NCBI RefSeq assembly: GCF_900156125.1
Contig: NZ_FTLX01000005.1
Coordinates: 186,001-250,000, forward strand
Source: Domibacillus enclensis
Lineage (GTDB): Bacteria; Bacillota; Bacilli; Bacillales; Domibacillaceae
Direction of reading: 5' to 3'
DNA: 64,000 nt
Shown: positions 8,560 through 18,112 of the stretch, in pieces
How the letters are laid out: every line of letters starts with the position of its first letter
How positions within the stretch are numbered: position 1 is the stretch's first letter
Translations under genes and position numbers: made by a program
The notes under the pieces: model-generated
What the model was told of the DNA's origin: nothing
Seen by the model: the letters and a program-made list of their open reading frames with translations, nothing else
Database searches by the model: none

Positions 8560-9624
8560 ATGAAGGAATCCATCGTTTCTTTAACTAGAAAATTAATTGA
8601 ATTTCGTACAGTGGAAAAAGACCGGATCAACGCAGCGGCTGATTACTGTGCGGAATGGCTGGCAGCACACGGCGTTCAAACGAGAGTGCTCGATAATGAA
8701 GGATTAAAAAGCGTCGTATCGATTATTGGAAAAAAAGGACCAACCGTTATATTGAATGGCCATTTAGACGTTGTGCCCGCGGGTCCGGATCAATTTATTC
8801 CGTATGTCGCAGAAGGAAGGCTGTACGGGCGGGGCAGCTTCGACATGCTTGGCTCAGTGGCCGTCATGATGCACGTGATGGCAGAGCTTGTGCAGGAGGA
8901 GCTTCCATGCCGTGTGATGCTTGCACTCGTGCCGGATGAAGAAAAAGGCGGACAAAAAGGAACGAAATATTTAGTGGAGCACGGCTTATTAGGAGACGTT
9001 GTCATTTGCGGCGAAACGACCAACCTTGATATCGCCGTACAGGCAAAAGGCGTCCTGCAGGTGGAGATTGAAATCGAAGGTGTTTCCGCTCACGGAAGCC
9101 GTCCGTGGCTTGGCGACAATGCCATTTTAAAAGCGGTGGAGACGTACAAAAAAATTGCAGAGCTGCCGGTGTTCAGCGTCAGCACACCGTATTTCGAGCA
9201 TCCGTCGCTCAACCTGGCGCGCATTCAGGCGGGGCAGGCGATTAATCAAGTGCCTGACCGGTGTATTATGGATCTTGATATCCGCTATTTACCGGGACAG
9301 GACCCATCCATTTTGCTGAATGAGATCAAGCAGGTGGTCAATGGATCGATTCGCGTATTAAGCGAAGGCGAACCGGTGCAAACCAACCCGGAACATCCGT
9401 TGATTCTTCGTCTCCAGCAAGCAGCAGAAAAAGTGGCGGGACGAAGCATTGAACTGTTCGGCCAGCACGGCGCGGCGGACACACGCTTTTACGCAGCACG
9501 CGGCATTCCCGCCGTAGAATTCGGTCCATGCGGCGCCAATCACCATGGCAAAAACGAATACGTCGAAACCGAATCCCTGGTCGCATTTAAAGAAATTTTA
9601 ACGGAATATATATATATGTTTTAA
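8560..9624 (+). CDS. M20 family peptidase/deacylase (ArgE/DapE group)
   Basis: 354 residues from the ATG at 8560, chosen because AAAGGAGTGG lies just upstream; an upstream in-frame ATG at 8503 lacks a ribosome site and overlaps the previous small gene. Di-zinc hydrolase motifs are visible: NGHLDVVPAG (H68, D70), RGSFDMLG (D95), PDEEKGG (E127, E128), the metal ligand in CGETTN (E152) and a late NHHGKNE histidine. The central insertion is the usual dimerisation domain. It would hydrolyse an N-acyl amino acid or dipeptide in the cytoplasm; the exact substrate (acetylornithine, succinyl-diaminopimelate or other) cannot be told. Confidence 0.85.
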   Translation: MKESIVSLTRKLIEFRTVEKDRINAAADYCAEWLAAHGVQTRVLDNEGLKSVVSIIGKKGPTVILNGHLDVVPAGPDQFIPYVAEGRLYGRGSFDMLGSVAVMMHVMAELVQEELPCRVMLALVPDEEKGGQKGTKYLVEHGLLGDVVICGETTNLDIAVQAKGVLQVEIEIEGVSAHGSRPWLGDNAILKAVETYKKIAELPVFSVSTPYFEHPSLNLARIQAGQAINQVPDRCIMDLDIRYLPGQDPSILLNEIKQVVNGSIRVLSEGEPVQTNPEHPLILRLQQAAEKVAGRSIELFGQHGAADTRFYAARGIPAVEFGPCGANHHGKNEYVETESLVAFKEILTEYIYMF

Positions 9625-9626
9625 TG

Positions 9627-9920
9627 AGCTTGGGACAAATGGTTCTGGATAGAAGAAAAAACCGAACGATCACCTTCGCTTTCTTTTGAGCACTTCATAT
9701 TGGTAGATCATTTAGTGGCTGCGCTTGCGCCAACACAGTCGGGACGGCTTCTGCAGGACTGCGCGTTCGGAGGGGCGGGAGGTGAGCTCCCTCCCGAGTC
9801 TTCGCCCTGCGCCAGCCCAGAGCCCCTGAATGTGCTTTTTCAAGAAAAAGGAAGAAACGAGGCTTTCAGCTGCTAGGTCGTTCGAATTCAAGGGCCATTC
9901 TCATTGTTATGTCTCAGCCT
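9627..9920. mobile_element. MITE-like dispersed repeat, short form
   Basis: The left end reads TTGGGACAAATGGTT and the right end, reverse complemented, reads TGAGACATAACAATG, giving imperfect terminal inverted repeats. Inside are a GC-rich head module from about 9718 (GCGCTTGCGCCAACACAG ... CTTCTGCAGGACT ... GGAGGGGCGGG) and a tail module at about 9813-9845 (AGAGCCCCTGAATGTGC). Both modules recur at 47341-47670 and 58458-59079. It fills the gap between the M20 gene and the 3' end of cls, and has no credible ORF or transposase. Confidence 0.7.
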
Positions 9921-9921
9921 T

Positions 9922-11448
9922 TTATAAAATCGGCGACAGCAGTCTGGCGAGGGATTCGCCGATTCGTTTTAAGAAACTGCGGTGCTCGTACCGTTCGCGT
10001 GTGACGGGCTCGGACTCGGCAAAATCGTGGAGAAAATCAATTTCGATTTTTTCGACAGCTGGCGTCCGGTTGTATAAAAAGGTCATCAGTTCGTGATTCA
10101 GCCGGAAGCTGCGAACGTCGAAATTGGCCGTGCCAACAATCGCGTGTACGTTGTCAATGAGGAGCACCTTTGAATGGATAAAGGAATCATCCCGGTAAGC
10201 AAACACCTTCACACCGGCACTGAGCAGATCCTTAAAGTAGGAGTTTGTCCCGTAAAAGGAAACAGCCCGGTCCCCTTTTCCGGGAACGATCACGCGAACA
10301 TCCTTGCCGCTCCTTGCCGCCACCCGAATGGCAGCGAGTGCTTCATCGTCGGGAACAAAATACGGAGAAGCAATCCAGATCGACTTTTCTGCTGATTGAA
10401 TCATTTCCATCATGGCGTCCCGTACGTCCCGTTCCTCATTGTATGGTCCTCCATAAACAGTTTGAACCATTTGATCGGCTTCCTGCACCTTCGAAGGAAA
10501 GTAAACCTCAAAACGAAACGGTTCCTTTAGTTCATCTAAAAGAGAAGACTTTGCACCTGTGGCATGAATCCAGTCTGTTATAAAGGCCTCCTGCAGCTGT
10601 CGGACTGCGGGACCCTCCAGGCGAATATGCGTATCGCGCCACACTTCAAACTGGGGCGTGTTGCTTCGGTATTCTTCACCGACATTTAATCCGCCCGTAA
10701 AGCCGGTATGACCGTCGACCACGACCATTTTTCGGTGATTCCGCAAGTTTGCTGTCCGTGTCAGCCAGGGGGAGACAATAGAATCAAACGCATAGGCTTC
10801 AGCTCCAGCATCGCGAAGCGGCTTTAAAAAAGACTTGGGCAGGCTGGAGGAGCCGAGACCGTCAAATAAAAAACGGACATGTACATTCGCTTCCGCACGT
10901 TCTATAAGGGCATCACGGATGTCGGTGGAAATCGCGTCATCTCTGAAAATATAATACTGAATATGAATGTGATGCTCAGCATGGCGAATCGCATCCAGTA
11001 TGGCGGGAAATGTTTCATCGCCGTTTGTTAAGATGTCCACTTTATTGCCGCCGAGCGCTTCAAAGCCAGTCATATTGCGAATGTTTTTCGCTTCTGGCAG
11101 CTGTTCGGATACGTCCCATTCTTTTCCGAGATGCCGCATTGTCGTAATAAACTTCACCGTTTCGGCAATCACGTGCTTTGGCAGCATCCGTCTTCTCGGA
11201 TCGCGTCCGAATACGGCGTACACAACGGCACCGGCAAGAGGAAAAGCCAGAACGAGCGCGCTCCATGCCACTTTTGAATTCGTGCCTCTTGAATCAAAGA
11301 GAAGCAGATTCAGCACAACGATCACAGAAATCGTCACGGCTAAATAAGAAAACGCAACCGATAATTCATTGGAATAAAAACGGATTGAAAAATAAACAAG
11401 ACCTACAACTGCAGCTAACACACATAATTGCACAATTTTTTCTCTCAT
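9922..11448 (-). CDS. cls: Cardiolipin synthase
   Basis: 508 residues, ATG preceded on the minus strand by AAAGGATGGGG. Two N-terminal membrane helices (about 6-25 and 32-52, with a further hydrophobic stretch 60-80) are followed by two phospholipase-D HKD motifs: HRKMVVVD with GG (H238, K240, D245) and HSKVLLID (H425, K427, D432). The enzyme condenses two phosphatidylglycerols into cardiolipin at the membrane. Bacillus genomes carry several paralogues, so the exact orthologue is open. It is divergent from fadN, and its stop lies at the edge of a repeat element. Confidence 0.94.
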   Translation of the reverse strand: MREKIVQLCVLAAVVGLVYFSIRFYSNELSVAFSYLAVTISVIVVLNLLLFDSRGTNSKVAWSALVLAFPLAGAVVYAVFGRDPRRRMLPKHVIAETVKFITTMRHLGKEWDVSEQLPEAKNIRNMTGFEALGGNKVDILTNGDETFPAILDAIRHAEHHIHIQYYIFRDDAISTDIRDALIERAEANVHVRFLFDGLGSSSLPKSFLKPLRDAGAEAYAFDSIVSPWLTRTANLRNHRKMVVVDGHTGFTGGLNVGEEYRSNTPQFEVWRDTHIRLEGPAVRQLQEAFITDWIHATGAKSSLLDELKEPFRFEVYFPSKVQEADQMVQTVYGGPYNEERDVRDAMMEMIQSAEKSIWIASPYFVPDDEALAAIRVAARSGKDVRVIVPGKGDRAVSFYGTNSYFKDLLSAGVKVFAYRDDSFIHSKVLLIDNVHAIVGTANFDVRSFRLNHELMTFLYNRTPAVEKIEIDFLHDFAESEPVTRERYEHRSFLKRIGESLARLLSPIL

Positions 11449-11544
11449 GGCTGCCCCATCCTTTCACAGCGCTTATTTCCATCCCAAAAATAAGCTCTCG
11501 TCAACTTTCCATTAGTTTACCCGAAAAAATCCCGCAGGTGACAG

Positions 11545-11573
11545 TTGAAAATAAAAAAAAGGTGCGGTATAGT
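11545..11573 (+). promoter_or_regulatory. fadNAE sigma-A promoter
   Basis: TTGAAA (11545-11550), 17 bp, TATAGT (11568-11573). The FadR operator begins 15 bp after the -10 box. Confidence 0.85.
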
Positions 11574-11587
11574 GGAGTTATATTAAA

Positions 11588-11605
11588 TGAATGAGTATTC
11601 ATTCA
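11588..11605 (+). promoter_or_regulatory. FadR operator
   Basis: TGAATGAGTATTCATTCA fits the Bacillus FadR (TetR-type) consensus TGAATGANTANTCATTCA at every fixed position. It lies between the promoter and fadN, so FadR would repress the operon until long-chain acyl-CoA removes it. Confidence 0.95.
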
Positions 11606-11621
11606 AGAGGGGGATACGAAC

Positions 11622-13934
11622 GTGGTTCAGCACATTCAAAAAGCGGCAGTGATCGGCTCAGGTGTCATGGGCTCGGGTATCGCGGCGCACCTGGCTAACA
11701 TCGGCATTCCATCCGTTCTGCTCGACATCGTACCGGAAAACGCAGAGAATCGCAATCAACTTTCTGAAAGCGCTATCGAAAAATTGTTCAAGCAAAAGCC
11801 TGCCCCGCTGTCTTCTAAAAAAAACGCGGCTCTCATAACACCGGGTAATTTAGAAGATCATGCGGACCTTCTCGGAGAAGCCGATTGGATTATTGAAGTG
11901 GTTGTGGAGCGGCTTGACGTAAAGAAAACCATTTTTGACCTGGTGGATACGCACCGGAAAAAAGGAAGCATTGCTTCGTCCAACACATCGGGCATCTCGA
12001 TCCATGCGATGAAGGAAGGGCGAAGTGACGACTTTCAGAAGCATTTTCTCGGCACGCACTTTTTTAATCCGCCTCGTTATTTAAAGCTGCTGGAGATTAT
12101 TCCGACAAGTGCAACCGATCCAGCTGTTACGGCTTACATGAAATCATTTGGCGAAAATCTGCTTGGAAAAGGAGTCGTTCTGGCCAAAGACACACCCAAT
12201 TTCATCGCGAACCGCATTGGCACATATAGCTTGCTGAAAACGATGCAGGTGATGAAGGAAATGGACCTGTCTCCCGGTGAAGTGGATTCAGTAACGGGGC
12301 CGCTTATTGGCCGGCCGAAGAGCGCGACCTTTCGAACACTCGATGTGGTCGGTTTGGATACGTTTATTCATGTGGCGAAAAATGTGTATGACCAGACAGA
12401 GGGAGAAGAGCAGGCGGTTTTTGATATTCCTGACACGCTCGCTCAGATGAAAGACAAAGGCTGGATTGGAGCCAAAGCAGGCCAGGGCTTTTTCAAAAAA
12501 GACGGAAAAGCCATCTTGGAGTTGAATACGAAGACAATGGCATATGAAGAACGCAAGAAAATGAAAGCGGCTTCAATTGAAATGGCCAAACAGCAAAAAG
12601 GAGCAGAAAAGTGGAAAACACTCCTTTTCGCAAAAGACGAAGCGGGACAGCTTCTTTGGAGAATGCTGGCTCCCGTGCTGATTTATTCAGCACGTCTTAC
12701 CGGTGAAATTGCCGACGACATCGTGTCGATCGACCAGGCGATGAAGTGGGGCTTTGGCTGGAATGAGGGCCCGTTTGAAATATGGGATCAAATCGGTGTA
12801 AAGCGATCCGTTGAAAGAATGGAAGAGGAGGGTCTTTCGGTTCCGGAATGGGTGAAGGAAATGGACGGTTCCTTTTACCAGGAGGGGGCATTTTATCATC
12901 CAGCCACCAAATCCTATCAATCTGTGCCGCAGGATGAAAAGGTCATTCACCTTGGCAAAGGAACAAGTGTGATAAAGGAAAATACAGGAGCACGGCTTCA
13001 TGATATGGGAGACGGCGTGGCGCTGCTCCAATTTACGTCACCGAATCATGCGATCGGCATGGATATCATCCAGATGATCAACGCTTCAATCGATGAAGTG
13101 GAAAAAAATTATCAAGCGCTTGTGATCGGCAACCAGGGCAAGAACTTTTGTGTGGGCGCAAACCTGGCCATGATTCTAATGGCCGCCCAAGATGACGATA
13201 TGTGGGAAATTGACATGACCGTAAAGCATTTTCAGCAGGCGATGATGAAGATCAAATACAGTACAAAGCCAGTTGTCGCCGCACCGTTTGGCATGACACT
13301 CGGTGGCGGGACTGAAGTATGTTTGCCTGCGGCTCATATACAGGCCGCCCATGAAACGTACATGGGGCTTGTCGAGGTCGGTGTTGGGTTGATCCCTGGC
13401 GGAGGTGGCAACAAGGAGCTGTACATCCGCTATTTGAATCAGATGGCAGACGGTGTGAACTATGATTTGCAGGCGGTTGCGAACAAGGTTTTTGAAACGA
13501 TTGCCATGGCAAATGTGTCTACATCTGCCGCAGAAGCACGTGATGCTCACTTTTTAACCCGCCCGGACGGCATTAGTGTGAATCAAGATCACTTGCTCCA
13601 TGATGCAAAGCGGGCGGCTCTTCATTTGGCCGCATCCGGCTACAGGCCACCGATCCGCCAGAACATACCGGTCACCGGTGAAACAGGCTACGCAACGTTG
13701 CTGTTAGGGGCACAGTCCATGCATGCATCCGGATTTATCTCGGATCATGACCTGGTCATTGCAAAAAAGCTAGCCTGGGTCATTGCCGGAGGAAACGTGC
13801 CGTTCGGAACAAAGGTTGATGAAGCGTACTTGTTGGAGATTGAACGAAAAGCTTTTCTAGAGCTTGTCGCGATGCCGAAAACACAGCAGCGCATGCAGCA
13901 TATGCTCGTTAAAGGAAAACCACTTCGAAATTAA
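11622..13934 (+). CDS. fadN: 3-hydroxyacyl-CoA dehydrogenase / enoyl-CoA hydratase
   Basis: 770 residues, GTG start after AAGAGGGGG; B. subtilis FadN is about 20 residues longer, and the difference seems to be missing loops. The N-terminal NAD-binding domain carries IGSGVMGSG (11-19), the dehydrogenase domain SSNTSGIS and HFFNP (catalytic histidine), and the C-terminal third is a crotonase fold with GNQGKNFCVGANLA and GMTLGGGTE. It performs the hydration and oxidation steps of beta-oxidation. Start-site N-terminus VQHIQKAAV matches the family. First gene of fadNAE. Confidence 0.96.
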   Translation: MVQHIQKAAVIGSGVMGSGIAAHLANIGIPSVLLDIVPENAENRNQLSESAIEKLFKQKPAPLSSKKNAALITPGNLEDHADLLGEADWIIEVVVERLDVKKTIFDLVDTHRKKGSIASSNTSGISIHAMKEGRSDDFQKHFLGTHFFNPPRYLKLLEIIPTSATDPAVTAYMKSFGENLLGKGVVLAKDTPNFIANRIGTYSLLKTMQVMKEMDLSPGEVDSVTGPLIGRPKSATFRTLDVVGLDTFIHVAKNVYDQTEGEEQAVFDIPDTLAQMKDKGWIGAKAGQGFFKKDGKAILELNTKTMAYEERKKMKAASIEMAKQQKGAEKWKTLLFAKDEAGQLLWRMLAPVLIYSARLTGEIADDIVSIDQAMKWGFGWNEGPFEIWDQIGVKRSVERMEEEGLSVPEWVKEMDGSFYQEGAFYHPATKSYQSVPQDEKVIHLGKGTSVIKENTGARLHDMGDGVALLQFTSPNHAIGMDIIQMINASIDEVEKNYQALVIGNQGKNFCVGANLAMILMAAQDDDMWEIDMTVKHFQQAMMKIKYSTKPVVAAPFGMTLGGGTEVCLPAAHIQAAHETYMGLVEVGVGLIPGGGGNKELYIRYLNQMADGVNYDLQAVANKVFETIAMANVSTSAAEARDAHFLTRPDGISVNQDHLLHDAKRAALHLAASGYRPPIRQNIPVTGETGYATLLLGAQSMHASGFISDHDLVIAKKLAWVIAGGNVPFGTKVDEAYLLEIERKAFLELVAMPKTQQRMQHMLVKGKPLRN

Positions 13935-13948
13935 AGGGGAGAACAAAT

Positions 13949-15127
13949 ATGAAAGAAGCGGTTATTGTCGCAGGAGCACGGACGCCGGTCGGCCGGGCTA
14001 AAAAAGGAACGCTCCGGTATACGCGGCCGGACGATCTCGGTGCGCTTGTGGTGAAAGAAACCTTGAAGCGGGCGGGGCAGTATGAAGGTGAAATAGATGA
14101 TCTCATTATCGGCTGTGCGATGCCCGAAGCGGAGCAGGGGTTGAATCTGGCCCGAAACATTGGCGCCCTCGCAGGGCTGCCGCATGATGTGCCTGCTATC
14201 ACAGTCAACCGCTACTGTTCATCGGGTCTTCAATCGATCGCCTATGCGGCAGAACGGATTATGATTGGCCATGCCAAAACGATTATTGCCGGCGGTGCAG
14301 AATCAATGAGCCTGGTGCCGATGATGGGACATGTGGCAAGGCCCAATATTAAAATTGCGGAAGAGATGCCTGGCTACTATATGCCGATGGGGCATACGGC
14401 AGAGGAAGTTGCTAAAAAATACGGCATCTCGCGTGAAGATCAAGATGCCTTTGCGGTAAGAAGCCACGAACGTGCTGGACGCGCCATTGCGGAAGGGAAG
14501 TTTAAAGATGAAATTGTGCCGGTCGACGTCACGTTCCGTCATGTGGGCAGTGACCATAAAATAAAGGAAGAACAGGTGACGTTTTCCATGGACGAAGGGG
14601 TTCGGCATGGAACGTCGATGGAAGGGCTGAGCAAGCTGCGGCCTGCTTTTTCGGTGACGGGTTCAGTCACCGCAGGAAATGCGTCGCAAACGTCAGACGG
14701 AGCAGCAGCGGTTATGGTGATGGAGCGCGCTCAGGCAGAGTCGCTTGGCTTAACACCGCTGGCCAAATTTCGTTCATTTGCGGTTGGAGGGGTACCACCG
14801 GAAATTATGGGCGTTGGACCCATTGTGGCTGTGCCGAAAGCGCTGCAGCTTGCGGGACTTGAACTGTCGGATATTGATTTATTTGAATTAAACGAAGCGT
14901 TTGCTTCCCAGTCGATTCAAGTTATTCGGGAGCTCGGCCTTGACGAGGAAAAAGTGAATGTAAACGGGGGCGCCATTGCGCTTGGGCATCCGCTTGGCTG
15001 TACCGGAACAAAGCTGACACTTTCACTGCTGCATGAATTAAAGCGGCGTCAGCAGCAGTTTGGTATCGTCACGATGTGTATCGGAGGCGGAATGGGAGCC
15101 GCCGGTGTTTTCGAACTGATCAACTAA
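13949..15127 (+). CDS. fadA: Acetyl-CoA acyltransferase (3-ketoacyl-CoA thiolase)
   Basis: 392 residues, ATG 14 bp after fadN with AAAGGGGAG. Thiolase landmarks: nucleophile cysteine in NRYCSSG (C90), GGAESMS, the histidine motif [22 protein letters not shown] and the second cysteine in CIGGGMGAA. It cleaves 3-ketoacyl-CoA to acetyl-CoA and a shortened acyl-CoA, the last step of each beta-oxidation round. Operon position between fadN and fadE supports the assignment. Confidence 0.97.
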   Translation: MKEAVIVAGARTPVGRAKKGTLRYTRPDDLGALVVKETLKRAGQYEGEIDDLIIGCAMPEAEQGLNLARNIGALAGLPHDVPAITVNRYCSSGLQSIAYAAERIMIGHAKTIIAGGAESMSLVPMMGHVARPNIKIAEEMPGYYMPMGHTAEEVAKKYGISREDQDAFAVRSHERAGRAIAEGKFKDEIVPVDVTFRHVGSDHKIKEEQVTFSMDEGVRHGTSMEGLSKLRPAFSVTGSVTAGNASQTSDGAAAVMVMERAQAESLGLTPLAKFRSFAVGGVPPEIMGVGPIVAVPKALQLAGLELSDIDLFELNEAFASQSIQVIRELGLDEEKVNVNGGAIALGHPLGCTGTKLTLSLLHELKRRQQQFGIVTMCIGGGMGAAGVFELIN

Positions 15128-15143
15128 AAAGGGGGACATGATC

Positions 15144-16910
15144 ATGGCAGCAAAAGGCGGTTCATTTTTAATAGAAGAAGTAGAGGCAGCATCGATCTTT
15201 ACACCGGAGGACTTTACAGATGAACAAAAAATGATTGCGAAAACAACGGAAGAATATGTGATGGGCAGTGTTATGCCGGAAGTGCCTTTCTTGGAAAAAC
15301 ATGAATTTGACCGTTCCGTGAAGCTTTTGCAGGAAGCGGGAGAGCTTGGTCTTTTAGCCGCAGATGTGCCAGAGGAGTACGGCGGGCTCAATCTCGATAA
15401 AGTCAGCTCGGCGCTCATTGCTGAAAAGATGGCGGTCGCCGGCGGGTTCTCAATTTCACACGGTGCGCATGTCGGCATCGGGTCGCTGCCCATTGTTTTG
15501 TTCGGAAACGAGGAGCAGAAGAAAGTCTATTTGCCGGATCTGGCTGCGGGTACAAGGTTCGCCGCTTATGCGCTGACAGAGCCGGGCTCTGGTTCCGATG
15601 CGCTTGGCGCTAAAACGACAGCTCGGTTAAATGGAGCCGGAACTCATTACGTGTTAAATGGAGAAAAACAGTGGATTACTAACTCCGCCTTTGCCGATAT
15701 TTTTATCGTATATGCGAAAATCGATGGTGAGCAATTTTCAGCTTTTATCGTAGAAAAAGGGTATCCAGGGGTATCAACAGGCGCTGAAGAAGAAAAAATG
15801 GGCATTAAAAGCTCCTCAACCCGGACGCTGATTTTATCCGATGCAGAAGTGCCGGTGGAAAACCTGCTCGGGGAAGCGGGAAGAGGTCATATTATTGCCT
15901 TTAATATTTTAAACATCGGCCGCTACAAGCTCGGTGTCGGCACGGTCGGCAGCTCCAAGCGGGCGCTTGATATTTCACTCAAATATGCCGGAGAAAGAAA
16001 GCAGTTTAAAACCGCTATTGCGAATTTTAATTTGATCAAAGAAAAGTTTGGAACGATGGCATCCAAATTGTATGCAGCGGAAAGCGCGATTTACCGGACG
16101 GTCGGCTTGTTCGAGGAACGAATGAGTGCCCTGTCCGAAGAAGAACAAAAGGATGGGAAAGCGATCGCAGCTTCGATTGCTGAGTATGCAATCGAATGCT
16201 CGCTCGGGAAATTTTTCGGCTCGGAAGTGCTGGATTACATGGTCGATGAGGGAGTTCAAATCCACGGCGGCTACGGATTTATGGAAGAATACGAAATTGC
16301 CCGCATGTACCGCGATTCCCGGATCAACCGGATCTTCGAGGGAACGAATGAAATCAACCGATTGCTCGTGCCGGGTACATTCGTGAAAAAGGCTTTTAAA
16401 GGCGAGCTGCCGCTGTTTGAAAAAGCAAAGGAGCTGCAGGGTGAGCTGATGATGCTCATGCCGGAGGAGCCGGGAGATGAAGTGCTTGCGCAGGAAAAAA
16501 TGCTTGTGAAAAACGGGAAAAAAGTGGCGCTTCTTGCAGCCGGGCTGGCTGTCCAGAAATACGGAAAAGCGCTTGAAGCCGAACAGGAGGTACTTGCAAA
16601 CATTGCCGATCTCGTCAACCTGGTGTATGCAATGGAATCCGCTGTGCTGCGGACGGAAAAAGCGATTCAGGCTTCCGGCGAAGGAAAAAACAAGCAAAAA
16701 ATCCTGTACACACAAATTTTCTGCCAGGAAGCCTTTAACGAAATTGAAGCACATGCGAAAGAAACGCTCGTCGCCATCGAATCCGGCGACAGCCTGCGGA
16801 TGATGATGTCCGTCCTCCGCAAGCTCGGCCGCCACACGCCGATTAACGTTATTGCGAAAAAGCGTGAAGCAGCAGACCGGCTGAATGAAGCTAAGAGATA
16901 CATCGTATAA
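15144..16910 (+). CDS. fadE: Acyl-CoA dehydrogenase
   Basis: 588 residues from the ATG at 15144. Another ATG two codons earlier (15138) is only 2-3 bases from the AGGGGGAC ribosome site, so the second is favoured. FAD-dependent oxidation of acyl-CoA to trans-2-enoyl-CoA: the family signatures AYALTEPGSGSDA and QIHGGYGFMEEYEIARMYRD are present, with RIFEGTNEINR near the end of the main domain. The extra 180 residues at the C-terminus are helical, as in other FadE proteins of Bacillus. Last gene of fadNAE. Confidence 0.96.
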   Translation: MAAKGGSFLIEEVEAASIFTPEDFTDEQKMIAKTTEEYVMGSVMPEVPFLEKHEFDRSVKLLQEAGELGLLAADVPEEYGGLNLDKVSSALIAEKMAVAGGFSISHGAHVGIGSLPIVLFGNEEQKKVYLPDLAAGTRFAAYALTEPGSGSDALGAKTTARLNGAGTHYVLNGEKQWITNSAFADIFIVYAKIDGEQFSAFIVEKGYPGVSTGAEEEKMGIKSSSTRTLILSDAEVPVENLLGEAGRGHIIAFNILNIGRYKLGVGTVGSSKRALDISLKYAGERKQFKTAIANFNLIKEKFGTMASKLYAAESAIYRTVGLFEERMSALSEEEQKDGKAIAASIAEYAIECSLGKFFGSEVLDYMVDEGVQIHGGYGFMEEYEIARMYRDSRINRIFEGTNEINRLLVPGTFVKKAFKGELPLFEKAKELQGELMMLMPEEPGDEVLAQEKMLVKNGKKVALLAAGLAVQKYGKALEAEQEVLANIADLVNLVYAMESAVLRTEKAIQASGEGKNKQKILYTQIFCQEAFNEIEAHAKETLVAIESGDSLRMMMSVLRKLGRHTPINVIAKKREAADRLNEAKRYIV

Positions 16911-16930
16911 GCAACCGAACAGACAAAAAG

Positions 16931-16965
16931 GAGCCGAACGGTCGTGTCACACGATCGTTCGGCTC
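16931..16965. terminator. Strong hairpin after fadE, T-run on the minus strand
   Basis: GAGCCGAACG...(16931) pairs with ...CGTTCGGCTC (to 16965), inner arms GTCGTG and CACGAT. On the plus strand it is followed by AAGCTGG, not T. On the minus strand it is followed by CCTTTTTG. It may still end fadNAE transcription, but the polarity suits a minus-strand transcript. Confidence 0.6.
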
Positions 16966-16988
16966 AAGCTGGTAAAAAGAAGGTCCCA

Positions 16989-17081
16989 TATCGCCGGTAT
17001 GTTGAAGATATCAGCGATTGACAGGTGAATATCGGCGATCGACATGTATATATCAGCGTTATTCTACCTATATCGGCGATC
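16989..17081. repeat. Array of five palindromic cores at 20-21 bp spacing
   Basis: Five copies of the core TATCG(S)CGATA and variants (TATCAGCGAT, TATCAGCGTT). Reference bases lie at 16996, 17016, 17037, 17058 and 17078, giving steps of 20, 21, 21 and 20. Same core and same period as the array at 2743-2895. It occupies the gap between fadE and yusI. The rest of this 304-bp gap holds only the hairpin and the yusI ribosome site. Confidence 0.85.
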
Positions 17082-17214
17082 GTTTTTTCTATCTCCAGAT
17101 GCGAGACAGCTGCGGGGAAATGTGAACGTTTTTAGCCTGTATTCTAAAAAAAAAGCAATTAAAGAGGATTTTGCTCCTGCTTGTCGAACCTCGTTATGTA
17201 TGAGGTGATAAAGG

Positions 17215-17565
17215 ATGAAATTTTACTGGTATCCGCAATGCGGAACGTGCCGCAATGCAAAAAAATGGCTGGATGAGCATAATGTTGACTATGAAGCCAT
17301 ACACATTGTGGAAAGCCCGCCGTCTAAAGCGGAACTAAAAGAAGCATACGAAAAAAGCGGACTGCCGCTTAAGAAATTTTTTAACACGAGCGGTCAAAAG
17401 TACCGCGAGCTTGGATTAAAGGACAAGGTGGGAACAGCTTCTGATGATGAACTGCTCGACATCCTTTCATCGGACGGCATGTTGATCAAGCGGCCGCTTG
17501 CAGTGGGAAGCGAAACCGTAACGGTCGGCTTCAAGGAAGAAGATTATACAGGGAAATGGCAGTGA
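17215..17565 (+). CDS. yusI: ArsC/Spx-family protein YusI
   Basis: 116 residues, ATG preceded by GAGGTGATAAAGG. Thioredoxin-fold protein of the ArsC/Spx superfamily, with a CGTC redox pair at the start (FYWYPQCGTCRNAKKWL) and the RPL motif (KRPLAVG) near residue 98. Members act as reductases or transcription adaptors; YusI itself has no proven role. It lies upstream of gcvH as in B. subtilis. Arsenate reduction is unlikely to be its main task. Confidence 0.88.
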   Translation: MKFYWYPQCGTCRNAKKWLDEHNVDYEAIHIVESPPSKAELKEAYEKSGLPLKKFFNTSGQKYRELGLKDKVGTASDDELLDILSSDGMLIKRPLAVGSETVTVGFKEEDYTGKWQ

Positions 17566-17636
17566 TTTTCTTGCTTTCTGCTCGATTAATCAGTAAAGTG
17601 TAAAGTGTAATTATTCTAATCTGGAGGTACATACAA

Positions 17637-18020
17637 ATGAACTTGCCTAAAGAGCTGCGCTATTCTGAAGAACATGAGTGGGTGAAACAAGAAGACGGAA
17701 AGGTCCGTATCGGCATCACTGATTTCGCCCAGTCAGAGCTTGGCGATATCGTATTTGTTGAGCTTCCTTCTGTTGGAGATACAGTAACAGCAGATGAGCC
17801 ATTCGGCAGCGTTGAATCTGTTAAAACTGTTTCTGAACTGTATGCGCCTGTCAGCGGTACAGTGGTAGAAATCAATGAAGAACTGGATGACAGCCCTGAA
17901 TTTGTAAACGAGTCACCATACGAAAAAGCATGGATGATCGTCGTGGAACCGTCTGATGCTGCGCAAATCGAGGAATTGATGACAGCGGAGCAATATGAAG
18001 AAATGACAAAAGAAGATTAA
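17637..18020 (+). CDS. gcvH: Glycine cleavage system H protein
   Basis: 127 residues, ATG after TCTGGAGGTAC. The lipoyl-lysine motif [12 protein letters not shown] places the modified lysine at K63. H protein carries the aminomethyl group between the P, T and L proteins of glycine cleavage and, in Bacillus, is also the entry point for lipoyl groups made with LipA (gene at 39179). It stands apart from gcvT and gcvP, as is usual in Bacillus. Confidence 0.97.
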   Translation: MNLPKELRYSEEHEWVKQEDGKVRIGITDFAQSELGDIVFVELPSVGDTVTADEPFGSVESVKTVSELYAPVSGTVVEINEELDDSPEFVNESPYEKAWMIVVEPSDAAQIEELMTAEQYEEMTKED

Positions 18021-18023
18021 CAG

Positions 18024-18052
18024 AAGACCGGCTTTTCGCCGGTCTTTTTTCT
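18024..18052 (+). terminator. gcvH terminator
   Basis: AAGACCGGC (18024-18032) pairs with GCCGGTCTT (18038-18046), followed by T-rich sequence. Confidence 0.92.
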
Positions 18053-18112
18053 TTCTATTTTTGGGTAAACAACGTACGATATAGATATTAACAAGCAGCG
18101 GGGTGATTGGTG

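Noticed and set aside
15975-16835. Long minus-strand frame of 286 codons opposite fadE
   Set aside because: It lies wholly inside a clear acyl-CoA dehydrogenase gene, has no ribosome site or recognisable domain, and its composition is that of an antisense shadow.
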